Source: Streptomyces sp. NK15101 (GTDB taxonomy: Bacteria > Actinomycetota > Actinomycetes > Streptomycetales > Streptomycetaceae). Taken from it: a stretch of DNA of 64,000 bases. The DNA lies in contig NZ_JAINVG010000012.1 of NCBI RefSeq assembly GCF_020400725.1, positions 62,001-126,000 on the forward strand, read 5' to 3'. The translations under genes and the position numbers were made by a program. Below the pieces are notes generated by a model. The model was not told where the DNA came from and ran no database searches. It saw nothing but the letters and a program-made list of their open reading frames with translations. Shown here piece after piece: positions 1 through 7,589 of this stretch; within the stretch, counting starts at the first letter, position 1, and the number at the start of each line of letters is the position of its first letter.

Positions 1-12
1 CCCACCCATGCC

Positions 13-90
13 ATGAGCACCCCGCTCGTGGCGCGCCTGCACGTCGATCTCTGCCGCTGTATGTCCGCGGTCTGTTGCCGCGCCTTCTGA
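13..90 (+). CDS. Cys-rich leader peptide (25 aa)
   Basis: This ATG-started ORF of 25 codons reads MSTPLVARLHVDLCRCMSAVCCRAF and ends at TGA. It is too short for ordinary gene finding. The RLHVDLxRxxSAxC pattern is the recurring signature of small 'putative leader peptide' ORFs in front of sulfur and amino-acid genes in Streptomyces. Four cysteines lie in eight residues (positions 14, 16, 21 and 22). The next gene is a TcyP-like symporter starting 88 bases downstream. I infer that ribosome stalling on the Cys codons reports cysteine shortage and controls the symporter, as shown for poly-Cys upstream ORFs in mycobacteria. No peptide function beyond attenuation is expected. The peptide motif is clear; the mechanism is inferred. 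Confidence 0.7.
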   Translation: MSTPLVARLHVDLCRCMSAVCCRAF

Positions 91-178
91 TCCGGCATCA
101 TGCAGCGGCCCGCGCCCAGCGCGTGTGTGCCGCACCCCCGTCCCCGTATTTCCCGATACGCACCTGTGGAGTGTGCCC

Positions 179-1510
179 GTGTCCGCGTCCGTGACGCCCG
201 AGACGAAGCCCCGGATACCCAAGATCCCCTTCTGGGTCCAGATCATCGCCGGTCTGGCCCTCGGCGCCCTGCTCGGCTGGGTCGCCCGCAGCCAGGACGT
301 CACCTGGCTGAAGGAGACCCTCGGCCAGATCGGCGACATCTTCGTCCAGCTGCTCAAGCTGGCCGTCGCACCGCTCGTCTTCTTCGCGATCCTGGTGTCG
401 ATCACCAACCTGCGGAAGGTGAACAACGCCGCCCGCCTCGCCACCCGCACGCTGCTCTGGTTCATGATCACCTCGCTCGTCGCGGTCGGCATCGGCCTCG
501 CGATCGGCCTGGTCACCGACCCGGGCGCCGGCACCGGCCTCACGCCGAAGGACGGCAAGCTCCCCAAGCACGAGGGCTCCTGGATCGACTTCCTCACCGG
601 CATCGTCCCCACGGACGTCATCACGCCCTTCACCGAGCTGAACGTCCTCCAGATCGTCTTCATGGCCGCCGTCGCCGGCATCGCCGCCCTCAAGCTCGGC
701 GACCGCGCCAAGCCGATCCTCACCCTCTCCGAGTCGGTCCTGGAACTCCTCCAGAAGGCCCTGTGGTGGGTCATCCGCCTCGCCCCGCTCGGCACCGTCG
801 GCCTCATCGGCTTCGCCATCGCCGACTACGGCTGGGACCTGATCGGCAAGTACGCGACCTTCACCGCCGACATCTACGTCGGCTGCGCCCTGGTCCTCTT
901 CGGCGTCTACCCGCTGCTGCTCGCCACGGTCGCCAAGGTCAACCCGCTCCGGTTCTACAAGGGCGCCTGGCCCGCCATCCAGCTGGCCTTCGTCTCCCGC
1001 TCCTCCGTCGGCACCATGCCGGTCACCCAGAAGGTCACCGAGCGCCTCGGCGTCCCGAAGGAGTACGCCTCCTTCGCCGTCCCGTTCGGCGCCACGACCA
1101 AGATGGACGGCTGCGCCGCGATCTACCCGGCGCTCGCCGCGATCTTCATCGCGCAGATCTTCGACGTGCAGCTGGGCGTCGGCGACTACCTGCTGATCGC
1201 CTTCGTCTCGGTCATCGGCTCGGCGGCCACCGCCGGCCTCACCGGCGCGACCGTCATGCTCACCCTGACCCTCTCCACCCTGGGCCTCCCCCTGGAGGGC
1301 GTCGGCCTCCTCATGGCGATCGACCCGATCCTGGACATGGTCAGGACGGCCACGAACGTGGCGGGCCAGGCCCTGATCCCGGTGATCGTCTCCGCCCGCG
1401 AGAAGATCCTCGACCTCGACAAGTACGACGCCGTGACGGCGTCCCCGGTCGACGACCCGGCCGAGGGCACCGGCACCGACCGGAAGGTCGCGGTCACGGC
1501 CGCCGCCTGA
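179..1510 (+). CDS. DAACS-family symporter, TcyP-like (L-cystine) type
   Basis: Membrane symporter of the dicarboxylate/amino acid:cation family, about 443 aa with the usual hydrophobic segments and re-entrant hairpins. The SRSS-VGTMP segment, RLGVPKEYASFAVPFGAT, the GCAAIYPA motif and the late DMVRTATNV motif are visible. The SRSS/GCA-YPA combination resembles the cystine carrier TcyP (YdjN) more than DctA, which carries an NLDGT motif here. I chose GTG at 179 because GGAG lies 7 bases upstream (168-171); an in-frame ATG at 125 has no such signal. The preceding Cys-rich leader peptide supports cystine uptake with cysteine-responsive control. A strong terminator follows. A general C4-dicarboxylate or glutamate carrier is the alternative. 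Confidence 0.8.
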   Translation: MSASVTPETKPRIPKIPFWVQIIAGLALGALLGWVARSQDVTWLKETLGQIGDIFVQLLKLAVAPLVFFAILVSITNLRKVNNAARLATRTLLWFMITSLVAVGIGLAIGLVTDPGAGTGLTPKDGKLPKHEGSWIDFLTGIVPTDVITPFTELNVLQIVFMAAVAGIAALKLGDRAKPILTLSESVLELLQKALWWVIRLAPLGTVGLIGFAIADYGWDLIGKYATFTADIYVGCALVLFGVYPLLLATVAKVNPLRFYKGAWPAIQLAFVSRSSVGTMPVTQKVTERLGVPKEYASFAVPFGATTKMDGCAAIYPALAAIFIAQIFDVQLGVGDYLLIAFVSVIGSAATAGLTGATVMLTLTLSTLGLPLEGVGLLMAIDPILDMVRTATNVAGQALIPVIVSAREKILDLDKYDAVTASPVDDPAEGTGTDRKVAVTAAA

Positions 1511-1526
1511 TCCCCGCCAAGCGCAC

Positions 1527-1561
1527 ACGTGCCCCCTGCCCGGACCGGGCAGGGGGCACGT
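1527..1561 (+). terminator. Intrinsic terminator after the symporter
   Basis: A perfect 15-bp GC-rich stem with a 5-base loop (GGACC) lies 16 bases after the symporter stop codon. It separates the symporter from the TetR gene at 1612. Confidence 0.85.
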
Positions 1562-1611
1562 ACGCTTTCGCGGGGCATCCAGCGGATCTTGGAAGCAGGG
1601 GTGGGGCCGCC

Positions 1612-2280
1612 ATGGCCGGTGGGGCGAAGGCGCGGCGGTTGCCGCGGGCGGTGCGGGAGCGGCAGATGGTGGACGCGGCCGTGCGGTGCTTCGCCCGGCA
1701 CGGGTACCAGGCGGCGTCCATGGACGAGATCGCCGAGCTCGCCGGGGTCTCCAAGCCCTTGGTCTATCTGTACCTGGGATCCAAGGAAGAGCTGTTCACC
1801 GCCTGCATCCGGCGTGAGGCGGGGGCGCTGCTCGCTGCCGTGGACGCCGGGGTCGGCGGACCGGAGGTGCCGCCGGACGAGCGGCTCTGGGCGGGGCTGC
1901 TCGCCTTCTTCACGCACGCGGCCGGGCATCCGGACTCGTGGGTGGTGCTCAGCCGGCAGGCGCGGACGCAGGGGGAGCCGTTCGCCGGCGAGGTGGCGCG
2001 GATGCGGAACGAGATCGTGGGCTTCGTGGCGGGGCTGATCGGGGAGGCCGCCCGGGAGGCGGACGTGGTCATCACCGGGCGGGACGTGGACGCGCTCGCG
2101 CAGGCGCTGACGGGATCCGCCGAGTCGCTGGCCGACTGGGCGAACGAGACCCCCGGGGTGACGGCGAAGGAGGCCGCCACCACGCTGATGAACTTCGCCT
2201 GGGCGGGGCTCGGAAACCTCGTGAAAAGCGAGCGCTGGTCTCCCCGTGAGCGCTTACCGGGCAGTAAGGTTACCGGCTAG
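1612..2280 (+). CDS. TetR/AcrR-family regulator
   Basis: A 222-residue one-component repressor. The N-terminal helix-turn-helix is plain (residues ~14-60: RQMVDAAVRCFARHGYQAAS, then MDEIAELAGVSKPLVYLYLGSKEEL). The remainder is the variable ligand-binding and dimerisation domain. It starts at ATG 1612; no near-perfect ribosome site is visible. The gene reads toward an acyl-CoA ligase 78 bases downstream, which suggests that it controls that ligase and responds to an acyl-CoA or fatty acid. This is inference from context. A repeat-bearing candidate operator overlaps its 3' end (2254-2276). Confidence 0.85.
   Translation: MAGGAKARRLPRAVRERQMVDAAVRCFARHGYQAASMDEIAELAGVSKPLVYLYLGSKEELFTACIRREAGALLAAVDAGVGGPEVPPDERLWAGLLAFFTHAAGHPDSWVVLSRQARTQGEPFAGEVARMRNEIVGFVAGLIGEAAREADVVITGRDVDALAQALTGSAESLADWANETPGVTAKEAATTLMNFAWAGLGNLVKSERWSPRERLPGSKVTG
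2254..2276 (+). promoter_or_regulatory. Candidate operator: TTACCGG direct repeats
   Basis: TTACCGG occurs at 2254-2260 and again at 2270-2276, with CAGTAAGG between. TTAC(cgggca)GTAA also forms a small inverted repeat. The site lies at the end of the TetR gene and about 83 bases before the acyl-CoA ligase. It could be a repressor site for that ligase; no promoter hexamers are obvious. Confidence 0.35.
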
Positions 2281-2358
2281 TCCGGGCAGTCAGGACAACT
2301 CAGGGCTCAACGTACCGACGCACGACCTCAGTTCATCGCGCAGACCGAGGAGCCGCAC

Positions 2359-4239
2359 GTGTCCGTCGTCACCGCCGCATCCGAGACAGAGCCGGTCGAA
2401 CCCCGGAAGGTGGTGGTGGAAGGGCGCGTGCGGGAGGTGTCCGTCCCCGCGCTCGTTCCCCGGGTGGCCCGCGGCTCGCTCGCCGACCTGCCCTACGACA
2501 ACGCCCGGCAGGAGCCCGAGGCCGTCCTCTTCTCCAGGAAGGACGCGGAGGGGAAGTGGTACGACGTCAGCGCCGCCCGCTTCGCCGCCGAGGTGCACTC
2601 CGTCGCCAAGGGCCTCATCGCCGCCGGCCTGCGACCCGGCGACCGGCTCGCGCTCATGGCCCGCACCACCTACGAGTGGACGCTGATCGACTTCGCCGCC
2701 TGGGCCGCCGGGCTCGTCACCGTCCCCGTCCACCCCACCTCCTCCGCCTTCCAGACCCGCTGGATCCTCCAGGACTCCGGCGCCGCCGCCTGTGTCGTCG
2801 AGGACGCCGAACAGGCGCGGCTCGTCTCCGCCGAACGACGGCAGCTGCCCGGCCTCGCCCACCTCTGGGTCCTCGGCACCGGCGCCGTCGACCACCTCCG
2901 CGCGGCAGGTGCGCGGGTCGCCGACGAGGCCGTCACCGCCCGCCGGGGGCTGCTCACCCCGGACGCCCTCGCCACCCTCGTCTACACCTCCGGCACCACC
3001 GGCCGGCCCAAGGGCTGCGCCCTCACCCACGCCAACTTCTTCGCCGAGGTCGACAACGCCGTCCGGCTCCTCCACCCCGTCTTCGTCTCGGAGAGCAAGG
3101 ATCCCCCCGCCACCCTGCTCTTCCTGCCGCTCTCCCACGTCTTCGGGCGGATGGTCGCCGTCGGCTGCGTCCGCGCCCGCGTCCGGGTCGGGCACGCGCC
3201 CTCCGTCGAGGGCGAGGAACTCCTCACCGACCTGGCCGGCTTCCGGCCCACGTTCCTCCTCGCCATCCCGTACGTCCTGCAGAAGGTCTTCGACCGGGCC
3301 CGCGCCACCGCCGAGCGCGGCGGGAAGGCGGCCGTCTTCGACCGGGCCGCCCGGATCGCCCGCCGGTACGGACGGGAGGCCTCGCCCTCGCTCTCCCTGC
3401 GCGCCGCGCGAGCGCTGTACGACCCGCTCGTCTACCGGCGGATCCGCAGCGCGCTCGGCGGCCGGGTGAAGTACGTGATCTGCGGCGGCTCCCCGCTGGG
3501 CGCCCGGCTCGCCGAGTTCTTCACCGGCGCCGGCGTCGAGGTCTTCGAGGGGTACGGCCTGACGGAGACCACCGCCGCCTCCACGGTCACCCCGCCGCGC
3601 CGGCCGCGCACCGGCACCGTCGGCTGGCCGCTGCCGGGCACGGCCGTCCGGATCGCCGACGACGGCGAGGTCTGGCTCAAGGGCGGTCACGTCTTCGCCG
3701 GCTACTGGGACGCCCAGCGCGGGACGGCCCTGCCGTACACCGAGGAGGGCTGGTTCCCCACCGGGGACCTGGGCTCGCTCGACGCGGACGGCTACCTCCG
3801 GATCACCGGCCGGAAGAAGGACCTCATCGTCACCTCGGCCGGCAAGAACGTGGCCCCCGCCCCGCTGGAGGACTGGCTGCGCGCCCACCCGCTGGTCGCC
3901 CAGTGCATGGTCCTCGGCGACGACCGCCCGTACGTCACGGCCCTGATCACCCTCGACCACGAGGGCCTGACGCACTGGCGGCGGATGCGGCACAAGGACC
4001 ACCTGGCGCTCTGGGAGCTGGTCCGGGACCCGGAGCTGCTCGCCGCGCTCCAGCGCGGGGTGGACGACGCCAACCGGCTGGTCTCGCGGGCCGAGTCGAT
4101 CCGCGCCTTCCGGGTCCTGACCACCGAGTTCTCGGAGTCCTCCGGCCACCTGACGCCGTCCCTGAAGCTCAAGCGACGGGCCGTGCTGCGGGACTTCGCG
4201 CGGGACATCGAGGAGATGTACGGCCCGGAGGTCCCCTAG
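2359..4239 (+). CDS. Long-chain acyl-CoA ligase (AMP-binding, FadD15-like)
   Basis: A 626-residue member of the ANL adenylating superfamily, predicted to activate long-chain fatty acids to acyl-CoA through an acyl-adenylate. The P-loop motif YTSGTTGRPKGC is at about 208-219. GYGLTETTAA is the A5 motif, the TGDLG aspartate is A7, and RKKDLIVTSAGKNVAP is the A8/A10 region. Length and the N-terminal DNARQEPEAVLF pattern fit the bacterial long-chain (FadD15-like) branch. It starts with GTG after CGAGGAG. The stop codon shares a CTAG with the stop of the convergent oxidase gene. It lacks the TCTGACG operator found before other catabolic genes here, so it is probably controlled separately, perhaps by the upstream TetR. 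Confidence 0.88.
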   Translation: MSVVTAASETEPVEPRKVVVEGRVREVSVPALVPRVARGSLADLPYDNARQEPEAVLFSRKDAEGKWYDVSAARFAAEVHSVAKGLIAAGLRPGDRLALMARTTYEWTLIDFAAWAAGLVTVPVHPTSSAFQTRWILQDSGAAACVVEDAEQARLVSAERRQLPGLAHLWVLGTGAVDHLRAAGARVADEAVTARRGLLTPDALATLVYTSGTTGRPKGCALTHANFFAEVDNAVRLLHPVFVSESKDPPATLLFLPLSHVFGRMVAVGCVRARVRVGHAPSVEGEELLTDLAGFRPTFLLAIPYVLQKVFDRARATAERGGKAAVFDRAARIARRYGREASPSLSLRAARALYDPLVYRRIRSALGGRVKYVICGGSPLGARLAEFFTGAGVEVFEGYGLTETTAASTVTPPRRPRTGTVGWPLPGTAVRIADDGEVWLKGGHVFAGYWDAQRGTALPYTEEGWFPTGDLGSLDADGYLRITGRKKDLIVTSAGKNVAPAPLEDWLRAHPLVAQCMVLGDDRPYVTALITLDHEGLTHWRRMRHKDHLALWELVRDPELLAALQRGVDDANRLVSRAESIRAFRVLTTEFSESSGHLTPSLKLKRRAVLRDFARDIEEMYGPEVP

Positions 4240-4889
4240 GGCCAGAGCAGTTCGCGGGTCCAGCCGTCCGCCGTGCGGCGGTAGCGGAGGCGGAGGTGGC
4301 GGCGGCGGGCGTCGCCCTGGAAGAACTCGACCTCGGCCGGTTCGACGACGTACAGGGTCCAGGTGGGGGCGGACGCGTCCGGTTCCGCCTCGGCCCGGTG
4401 CCAGGCCGCCTCGCTCGCCTCGGCGAGGGTCGCGGGGGAGTCGAGGACCTCGCTCTGCCGGCCGACGAGCGCCGCGGCCAGGGCGCCGGTGGTGCGGGCG
4501 TGGAGGTCCTCGTGCGCCTCCTCGGGGGTGCCGGTGACGACGTGGCCCCGGACGCGGACCTGGCGGCCCTGGACCGGCCAGTAGAAGCCGAGCGCGGCCT
4601 CGGGGCGGGCGGCGAGCTGGCGGCCCTTGGCGCTGGTGGCGTGCGAGGCGAAGTGCCAGCCGCGGGCGTCGGCGTCGTGCAGCATCACCGTACGGACGTC
4701 GGGCCTGCCGTCCTCGTCCACGGTGGCCAGGGAGAGGGTGTGCGGCTCGGTCTGGCCGGCCGCGGCCGCCGCCGTGAACCAGTCGTGGAAGAGGGGCAGC
4801 GGCTCGGGCGGGGCGCCCGCCGGGTCGAAGGACGGCAGTTCGGTGTCCCAGACCCTGAGGGAGCGGAGGGCGCGGTGGAAGTCGGTCAT
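4236..4889 (-). CDS. Pyridoxamine 5'-phosphate oxidase-family flavoprotein
   Basis: A 217-residue FMN-binding split-barrel protein of the PNPOx family. Visible family motifs are SLATVDEDGRPDVRTVMLH, FASHATSAKGRQLAARPEAAL, WPVQGRQVRVRG and the C-terminal RLRYRRTADGWTRELLWP. These include the usual FMN-phosphate and substrate arginines. It could oxidise pyridoxamine or pyridoxine 5'-phosphate to PLP, but PhzG-like enzymes share the fold. Its ATG overlaps the stop of the upstream FAD monooxygenase by ATGA (4886-4889), so the two are probably translationally coupled and may share a redox role. It converges on the acyl-CoA ligase and shares the palindromic stop CTAG. Confidence 0.8.
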   Translation of the reverse strand: MTDFHRALRSLRVWDTELPSFDPAGAPPEPLPLFHDWFTAAAAAGQTEPHTLSLATVDEDGRPDVRTVMLHDADARGWHFASHATSAKGRQLAARPEAALGFYWPVQGRQVRVRGHVVTGTPEEAHEDLHARTTGALAAALVGRQSEVLDSPATLAEASEAAWHRAEAEPDASAPTWTLYVVEPAEVEFFQGDARRRHLRLRYRRTADGWTRELLWP

Positions 4890-6148
4890 GCGGCCACGGT
4901 AGGGCGTGCGGCGGTGCGGCCGGCGGCCGGTGCCGCGTAGTCCTCGACCGGGACCGCGGCGGCCGCCGCCTGGATCTCGTCGCGGATCTTCTTCGCGATG
5001 AGGTTCTTCCAGGGGGTCTTCGGCAGGGTCCGGACCATGAACATGCGCAGGGCGATCTTCCACTTCCGGTCGACGACCATCTCCTTGACGAAGCCCTCGG
5101 CCATCTTCTGGTTGCGCTCCACGCCGGGCCGCATGTGCCGCTCGTAGCGGGCGAAGGCGACGGTGTGGTCGCCGCCCGCCCGGGCGAGTTCGCCCGCCAG
5201 GACGTAGGCGCCGACGAGGGCGAGGCCGGTGCCCTGGCCGGAGGCGGGGGAGGCGCAGTGGGCGGCGTCTCCGAGGAGGACGACGCGGCCCTTCGACCAG
5301 CGGTCCATCCTCACGAGGGACATGGAGTCGAGGTAGAAGTCGTCGGCCTCGGCGGCGTGGCCGAGGAGCCGGGGGACCTCCCAGCCGTCGCCCTCGAAGG
5401 CGCGGGTGAGGAAGCGCTTCTGGGCGGCGGTGTCGCGGTGGTCGGGCTGTGCCTCGGCGGAGGAGAAGACGAAGAGGTTCTTGGCGTCGGTCTCGCCGGC
5501 GGAGCTGTAGACGCAGACCAGCTTCCCGGGGAGCGCGTGGTACGTCTCCCAGCGGTCCAGGTCCAGGTGGTTGGGGGCCGTGAAGATGGAGATGTACGCG
5601 CCGAGGTGGTGCTTGAACCGCTCCTCCGGTCCGAAGGCGAGCCTCCGGGTGTTCGAGTGGAGTCCGTCGGCGCCGACGACCAGATCGAAGCGGCGGACGG
5701 TGCCGCTCTCGAAGGTGACGGTGACGCCGTCCGTGTCCGCGGGGTCGTCCGCGATCTCGGCGATCGAGTCGCCGAAGACGTACTCGACGTCCTCGCGGGT
5801 CCGGTCGTACAGGATGCGGGCGAGCTCGCCGCGCATGATCTCGTCATCCCCCTCGACGCGGCCGCCGAAGATGTCGGCGGGCAGTTCGCCGATGGTGCGG
5901 CCGGCGTCGTCGACGTACGAACCTCCGCGCATGTCCGTGGAGTTGGCGCGGATCTCGTCGAGGACGCCCATCCGGCGGCAGACCTCGATCGCGGTGCCGC
6001 GGATGTCGACCTTGTAGCCGCCGGTGCGGAGCTCGGGGGCGCGCTCGACGACGGTCGGGACGAAGCCGTAGCGGTGCAGCCAGAGGGCGAGGGCGGGGCC
6101 GGCGATCGAGGCGCCGGAGATCAGGACGGTCTTGGCGGTGCGCTGCAT
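4886..6148 (-). CDS. FAD-dependent monooxygenase (aromatic hydroxylase type)
   Basis: A 420-residue class A flavoprotein monooxygenase. The Rossmann motif is at the N-terminus (LISGASIAGPALALWLHRYG, residues ~9-28). The DG motif appears as VVGADGLHSNTRR, and the GD motif as VVLLGDAAHCASPASGQGTG (~290-305). Such enzymes hydroxylate aromatic or polyketide substrates with NAD(P)H and O2; TetX-like and rifampicin monooxygenase-like proteins are relatives. GAGGAG precedes the ATG. A good promoter lies just upstream (6200-6228). It heads a two-gene operon with the PNPOx-family gene. Substrate unknown. Confidence 0.85.
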   Translation of the reverse strand: MQRTAKTVLISGASIAGPALALWLHRYGFVPTVVERAPELRTGGYKVDIRGTAIEVCRRMGVLDEIRANSTDMRGGSYVDDAGRTIGELPADIFGGRVEGDDEIMRGELARILYDRTREDVEYVFGDSIAEIADDPADTDGVTVTFESGTVRRFDLVVGADGLHSNTRRLAFGPEERFKHHLGAYISIFTAPNHLDLDRWETYHALPGKLVCVYSSAGETDAKNLFVFSSAEAQPDHRDTAAQKRFLTRAFEGDGWEVPRLLGHAAEADDFYLDSMSLVRMDRWSKGRVVLLGDAAHCASPASGQGTGLALVGAYVLAGELARAGGDHTVAFARYERHMRPGVERNQKMAEGFVKEMVVDRKWKIALRMFMVRTLPKTPWKNLIAKKIRDEIQAAAAAVPVEDYAAPAAGRTAARPTVAA

Positions 6149-6199
6149 GTCGGACTCCTCGTCGGGTGTCTGCGGGCCGTTCCCCTGCCCGCGGACATG

Positions 6200-6228
6200 A
6201 ATATACGGATGTCCTACACGTTTGTCTA
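6200..6228 (-). promoter_or_regulatory. Promoter of the monooxygenase operon
   Basis: On the minus strand TAGACA (6223-6228) and TATATT (6200-6205) are separated by exactly 17 bases, a near-ideal sigma-HrdB-type promoter. The region is unusually AT-rich. A direct repeat (CGTTTGTCTA / CGCTTGTATA, about 6219-6240 on the plus strand) overlaps the -35 element and may be a repressor site. Confidence 0.6.
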
Positions 6229-6319
6229 TGACGCTTGTATAGATCCTTCGGGTGGTCGGTCCGGCGGCCGGTCCGGCGGGCCGCCCGGTGGCCGGTGCGG
6301 TGGTCGGTTCGGTGGTCGG

Positions 6320-7483
6320 TCAGTCGCGGGCGAGGACCACCGTCCCCGAGGAGCAGAACCAGCCCCCCGTCCCCGAGGCCACCGCCAGCTCCGGCAGTGA
6401 GCCGTCCGGCCGGCGCACCTGCAACCCCGGCGCCTCGCCGCGCAGTTGGCGCACCGCCTCCACCAGCAGGAACAGGCCTCGCATCCCCGGATGGCAGGCC
6501 GACAGCCCGCCGCCGTCCGTGTTCACCGGCATCCGGTCCTTCTCCTGGACGTACGCGCCGCCCTCGCCCTTCGCGCAGAAGCCCAGGTCCTCCAGGGTCA
6601 CCAAGGTCATGTAGGTGAAGGCGTCGTAGATCTCGGCTAGGTCGACGTCCGCGGGCCGGACGCCCGCCCGCTCGAAGGCCAGCCGGCCGCTGACGGCCGC
6701 CGGGGAGACCGTGAAGTCCTCCCACTCGGACATCGTGGTGTGCGAGACGTGCTCGCCCGTGCCGAGCACCCAGACCGGGGCCTTGCGGCAGTCCCGGACG
6801 TACTCCTCGGCCACGAGCAGCACCGCGCAGCCGCCGTCGCTGCGGATGCAGCAGTGCAGCTTGGTGAACGGGTCCGCGATCATCGGCCCGCCCAGGACGT
6901 CGTCGACGGTGATCGGCTCGCGGAACATCGCCTCCGGGTTGAGCGCCGCGTTCGCCCGTGCCCGGACGGCCACCTCCGCGAGCTGCTCCAGGGTCGTGCC
7001 GTACTCGTGCATGTGGCGGCGGGCGGCCATCGCGTACTTGGCGATCAGGGTGTGCCCGTACGGGACCTCGAACTGGAGCGGGCCGCGCGAGCCGAAGGAG
7101 AGGTTCGCGGTGCGGCGCCGGGCCCTGATATCGGCGCGGGCGGTGGAGCCGTACACCAGCAGGACCGCGTTCGCGCGACCGGCGGCGATGGCGTCGGCGG
7201 CGTGCGCGGCCATGACCTCCCAGGTGGCGCCGCCGACGGCGGTCGAGTCCACCCAGCGGGGGCGCAGGCCCAGGTACTCGGCGACCTCGACCGGGGCGAG
7301 CGTGCCGAGGCCCGCCGAGGCCAGGCCGTCGACCAGCGAGCGGTCGAGGCCGCTGTCCGCGAGGGCGCGGCGGGCGGCCTGGGCGTGCAGGGCGTAGGGG
7401 GTGGCCTCGTCGACCCGGCCGCAGTCGGAGAGGGAGACGCCGACGACGGCGACGCGGCGGGAGCTGCGTGTGGTGGTGGGCAT
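6320..7483 (-). CDS. Thiolase-fold protein (SCP-x/Ltp type) lacking the nucleophilic Cys
   Basis: A 387-residue thiolase-superfamily protein of the lipid-transfer (SCP-x/Ltp) branch. Family marks are RRHMHEYGTTLEQLAEVAVRAR, the EIYDAFT motif near 280 and LGFCAKGEGGAYV. The usual nucleophilic Cys near residue 85-90 is absent: the segment reads AVGGATWEVMAAHA, whereas the paralogue at 16967-18109 has GGGSCATVGH. Ltp2-type proteins that lack this Cys are retro-aldolases in sterol side-chain breakdown and pair with a DUF35 protein, so aldol cleavage is possible. A TCTGACG operator lies directly before the ATG. It is divergent from an acyl-CoA dehydrogenase. Confidence 0.8.
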   Translation of the reverse strand: MPTTTRSSRRVAVVGVSLSDCGRVDEATPYALHAQAARRALADSGLDRSLVDGLASAGLGTLAPVEVAEYLGLRPRWVDSTAVGGATWEVMAAHAADAIAAGRANAVLLVYGSTARADIRARRRTANLSFGSRGPLQFEVPYGHTLIAKYAMAARRHMHEYGTTLEQLAEVAVRARANAALNPEAMFREPITVDDVLGGPMIADPFTKLHCCIRSDGGCAVLLVAEEYVRDCRKAPVWVLGTGEHVSHTTMSEWEDFTVSPAAVSGRLAFERAGVRPADVDLAEIYDAFTYMTLVTLEDLGFCAKGEGGAYVQEKDRMPVNTDGGGLSACHPGMRGLFLLVEAVRQLRGEAPGLQVRRPDGSLPELAVASGTGGWFCSSGTVVLARD

Positions 7484-7486
7484 GAA

Positions 7487-7503
7487 TCTGACGGTACATC
7501 AGA
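7487..7503. promoter_or_regulatory. TCTGACG-family operator (thiolase side)
   Basis: TCTGACGGTACATCAGA matches TCTGACGnnnCGTCAGA at 13 of 14 defined positions. AA/TT flanks extend the palindrome. It begins 4 bases upstream of the thiolase ATG, in a position to block transcription or act on a near-leaderless transcript. Confidence 0.75.
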
Positions 7504-7557
7504 TTTCCTGAATCGGGACCGGCACTCCTCTGGGCAACAAGCCGCGTACGGGCCTAG

Positions 7558-7574
7558 CATGACGCACCGTCAGA
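7558..7574. promoter_or_regulatory. TCTGACG-family operator (acyl-CoA dehydrogenase side)
   Basis: CATGACGCACCGTCAGA matches 12 of 14 defined positions, with a perfect TGACGnnnCGTCA core. It lies just upstream of the ribosome site of the acyl-CoA dehydrogenase at 7590. Confidence 0.7.
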
Positions 7575-7589
7575 TACGGAGGGAGCTCC

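Noticed and set aside
179-1510. Calling the first gene DctA (C4-dicarboxylate carrier)
   Set aside because: The DctA/GltP NMDGT-type motif is not present as such, and the SRSS and GCAAIYPA motifs plus the Cys-rich leader fit TcyP better.
98-1528. 476-residue open frame antisense to the symporter, and many similar long antisense frames (for example 11963-14779, 39581-44716, 22732-25707)
   Set aside because: High GC leaves few stop codons in any frame. Their translations are Arg/Gly/Ala/Asp-rich without domains, and the opposite strand carries recognisable proteins.
2359-4239. Membership of the two other acyl-CoA ligases (2359-4239 and 59331-61007) in the TCTGACG regulon
   Set aside because: No match to the palindrome is seen in their upstream regions.
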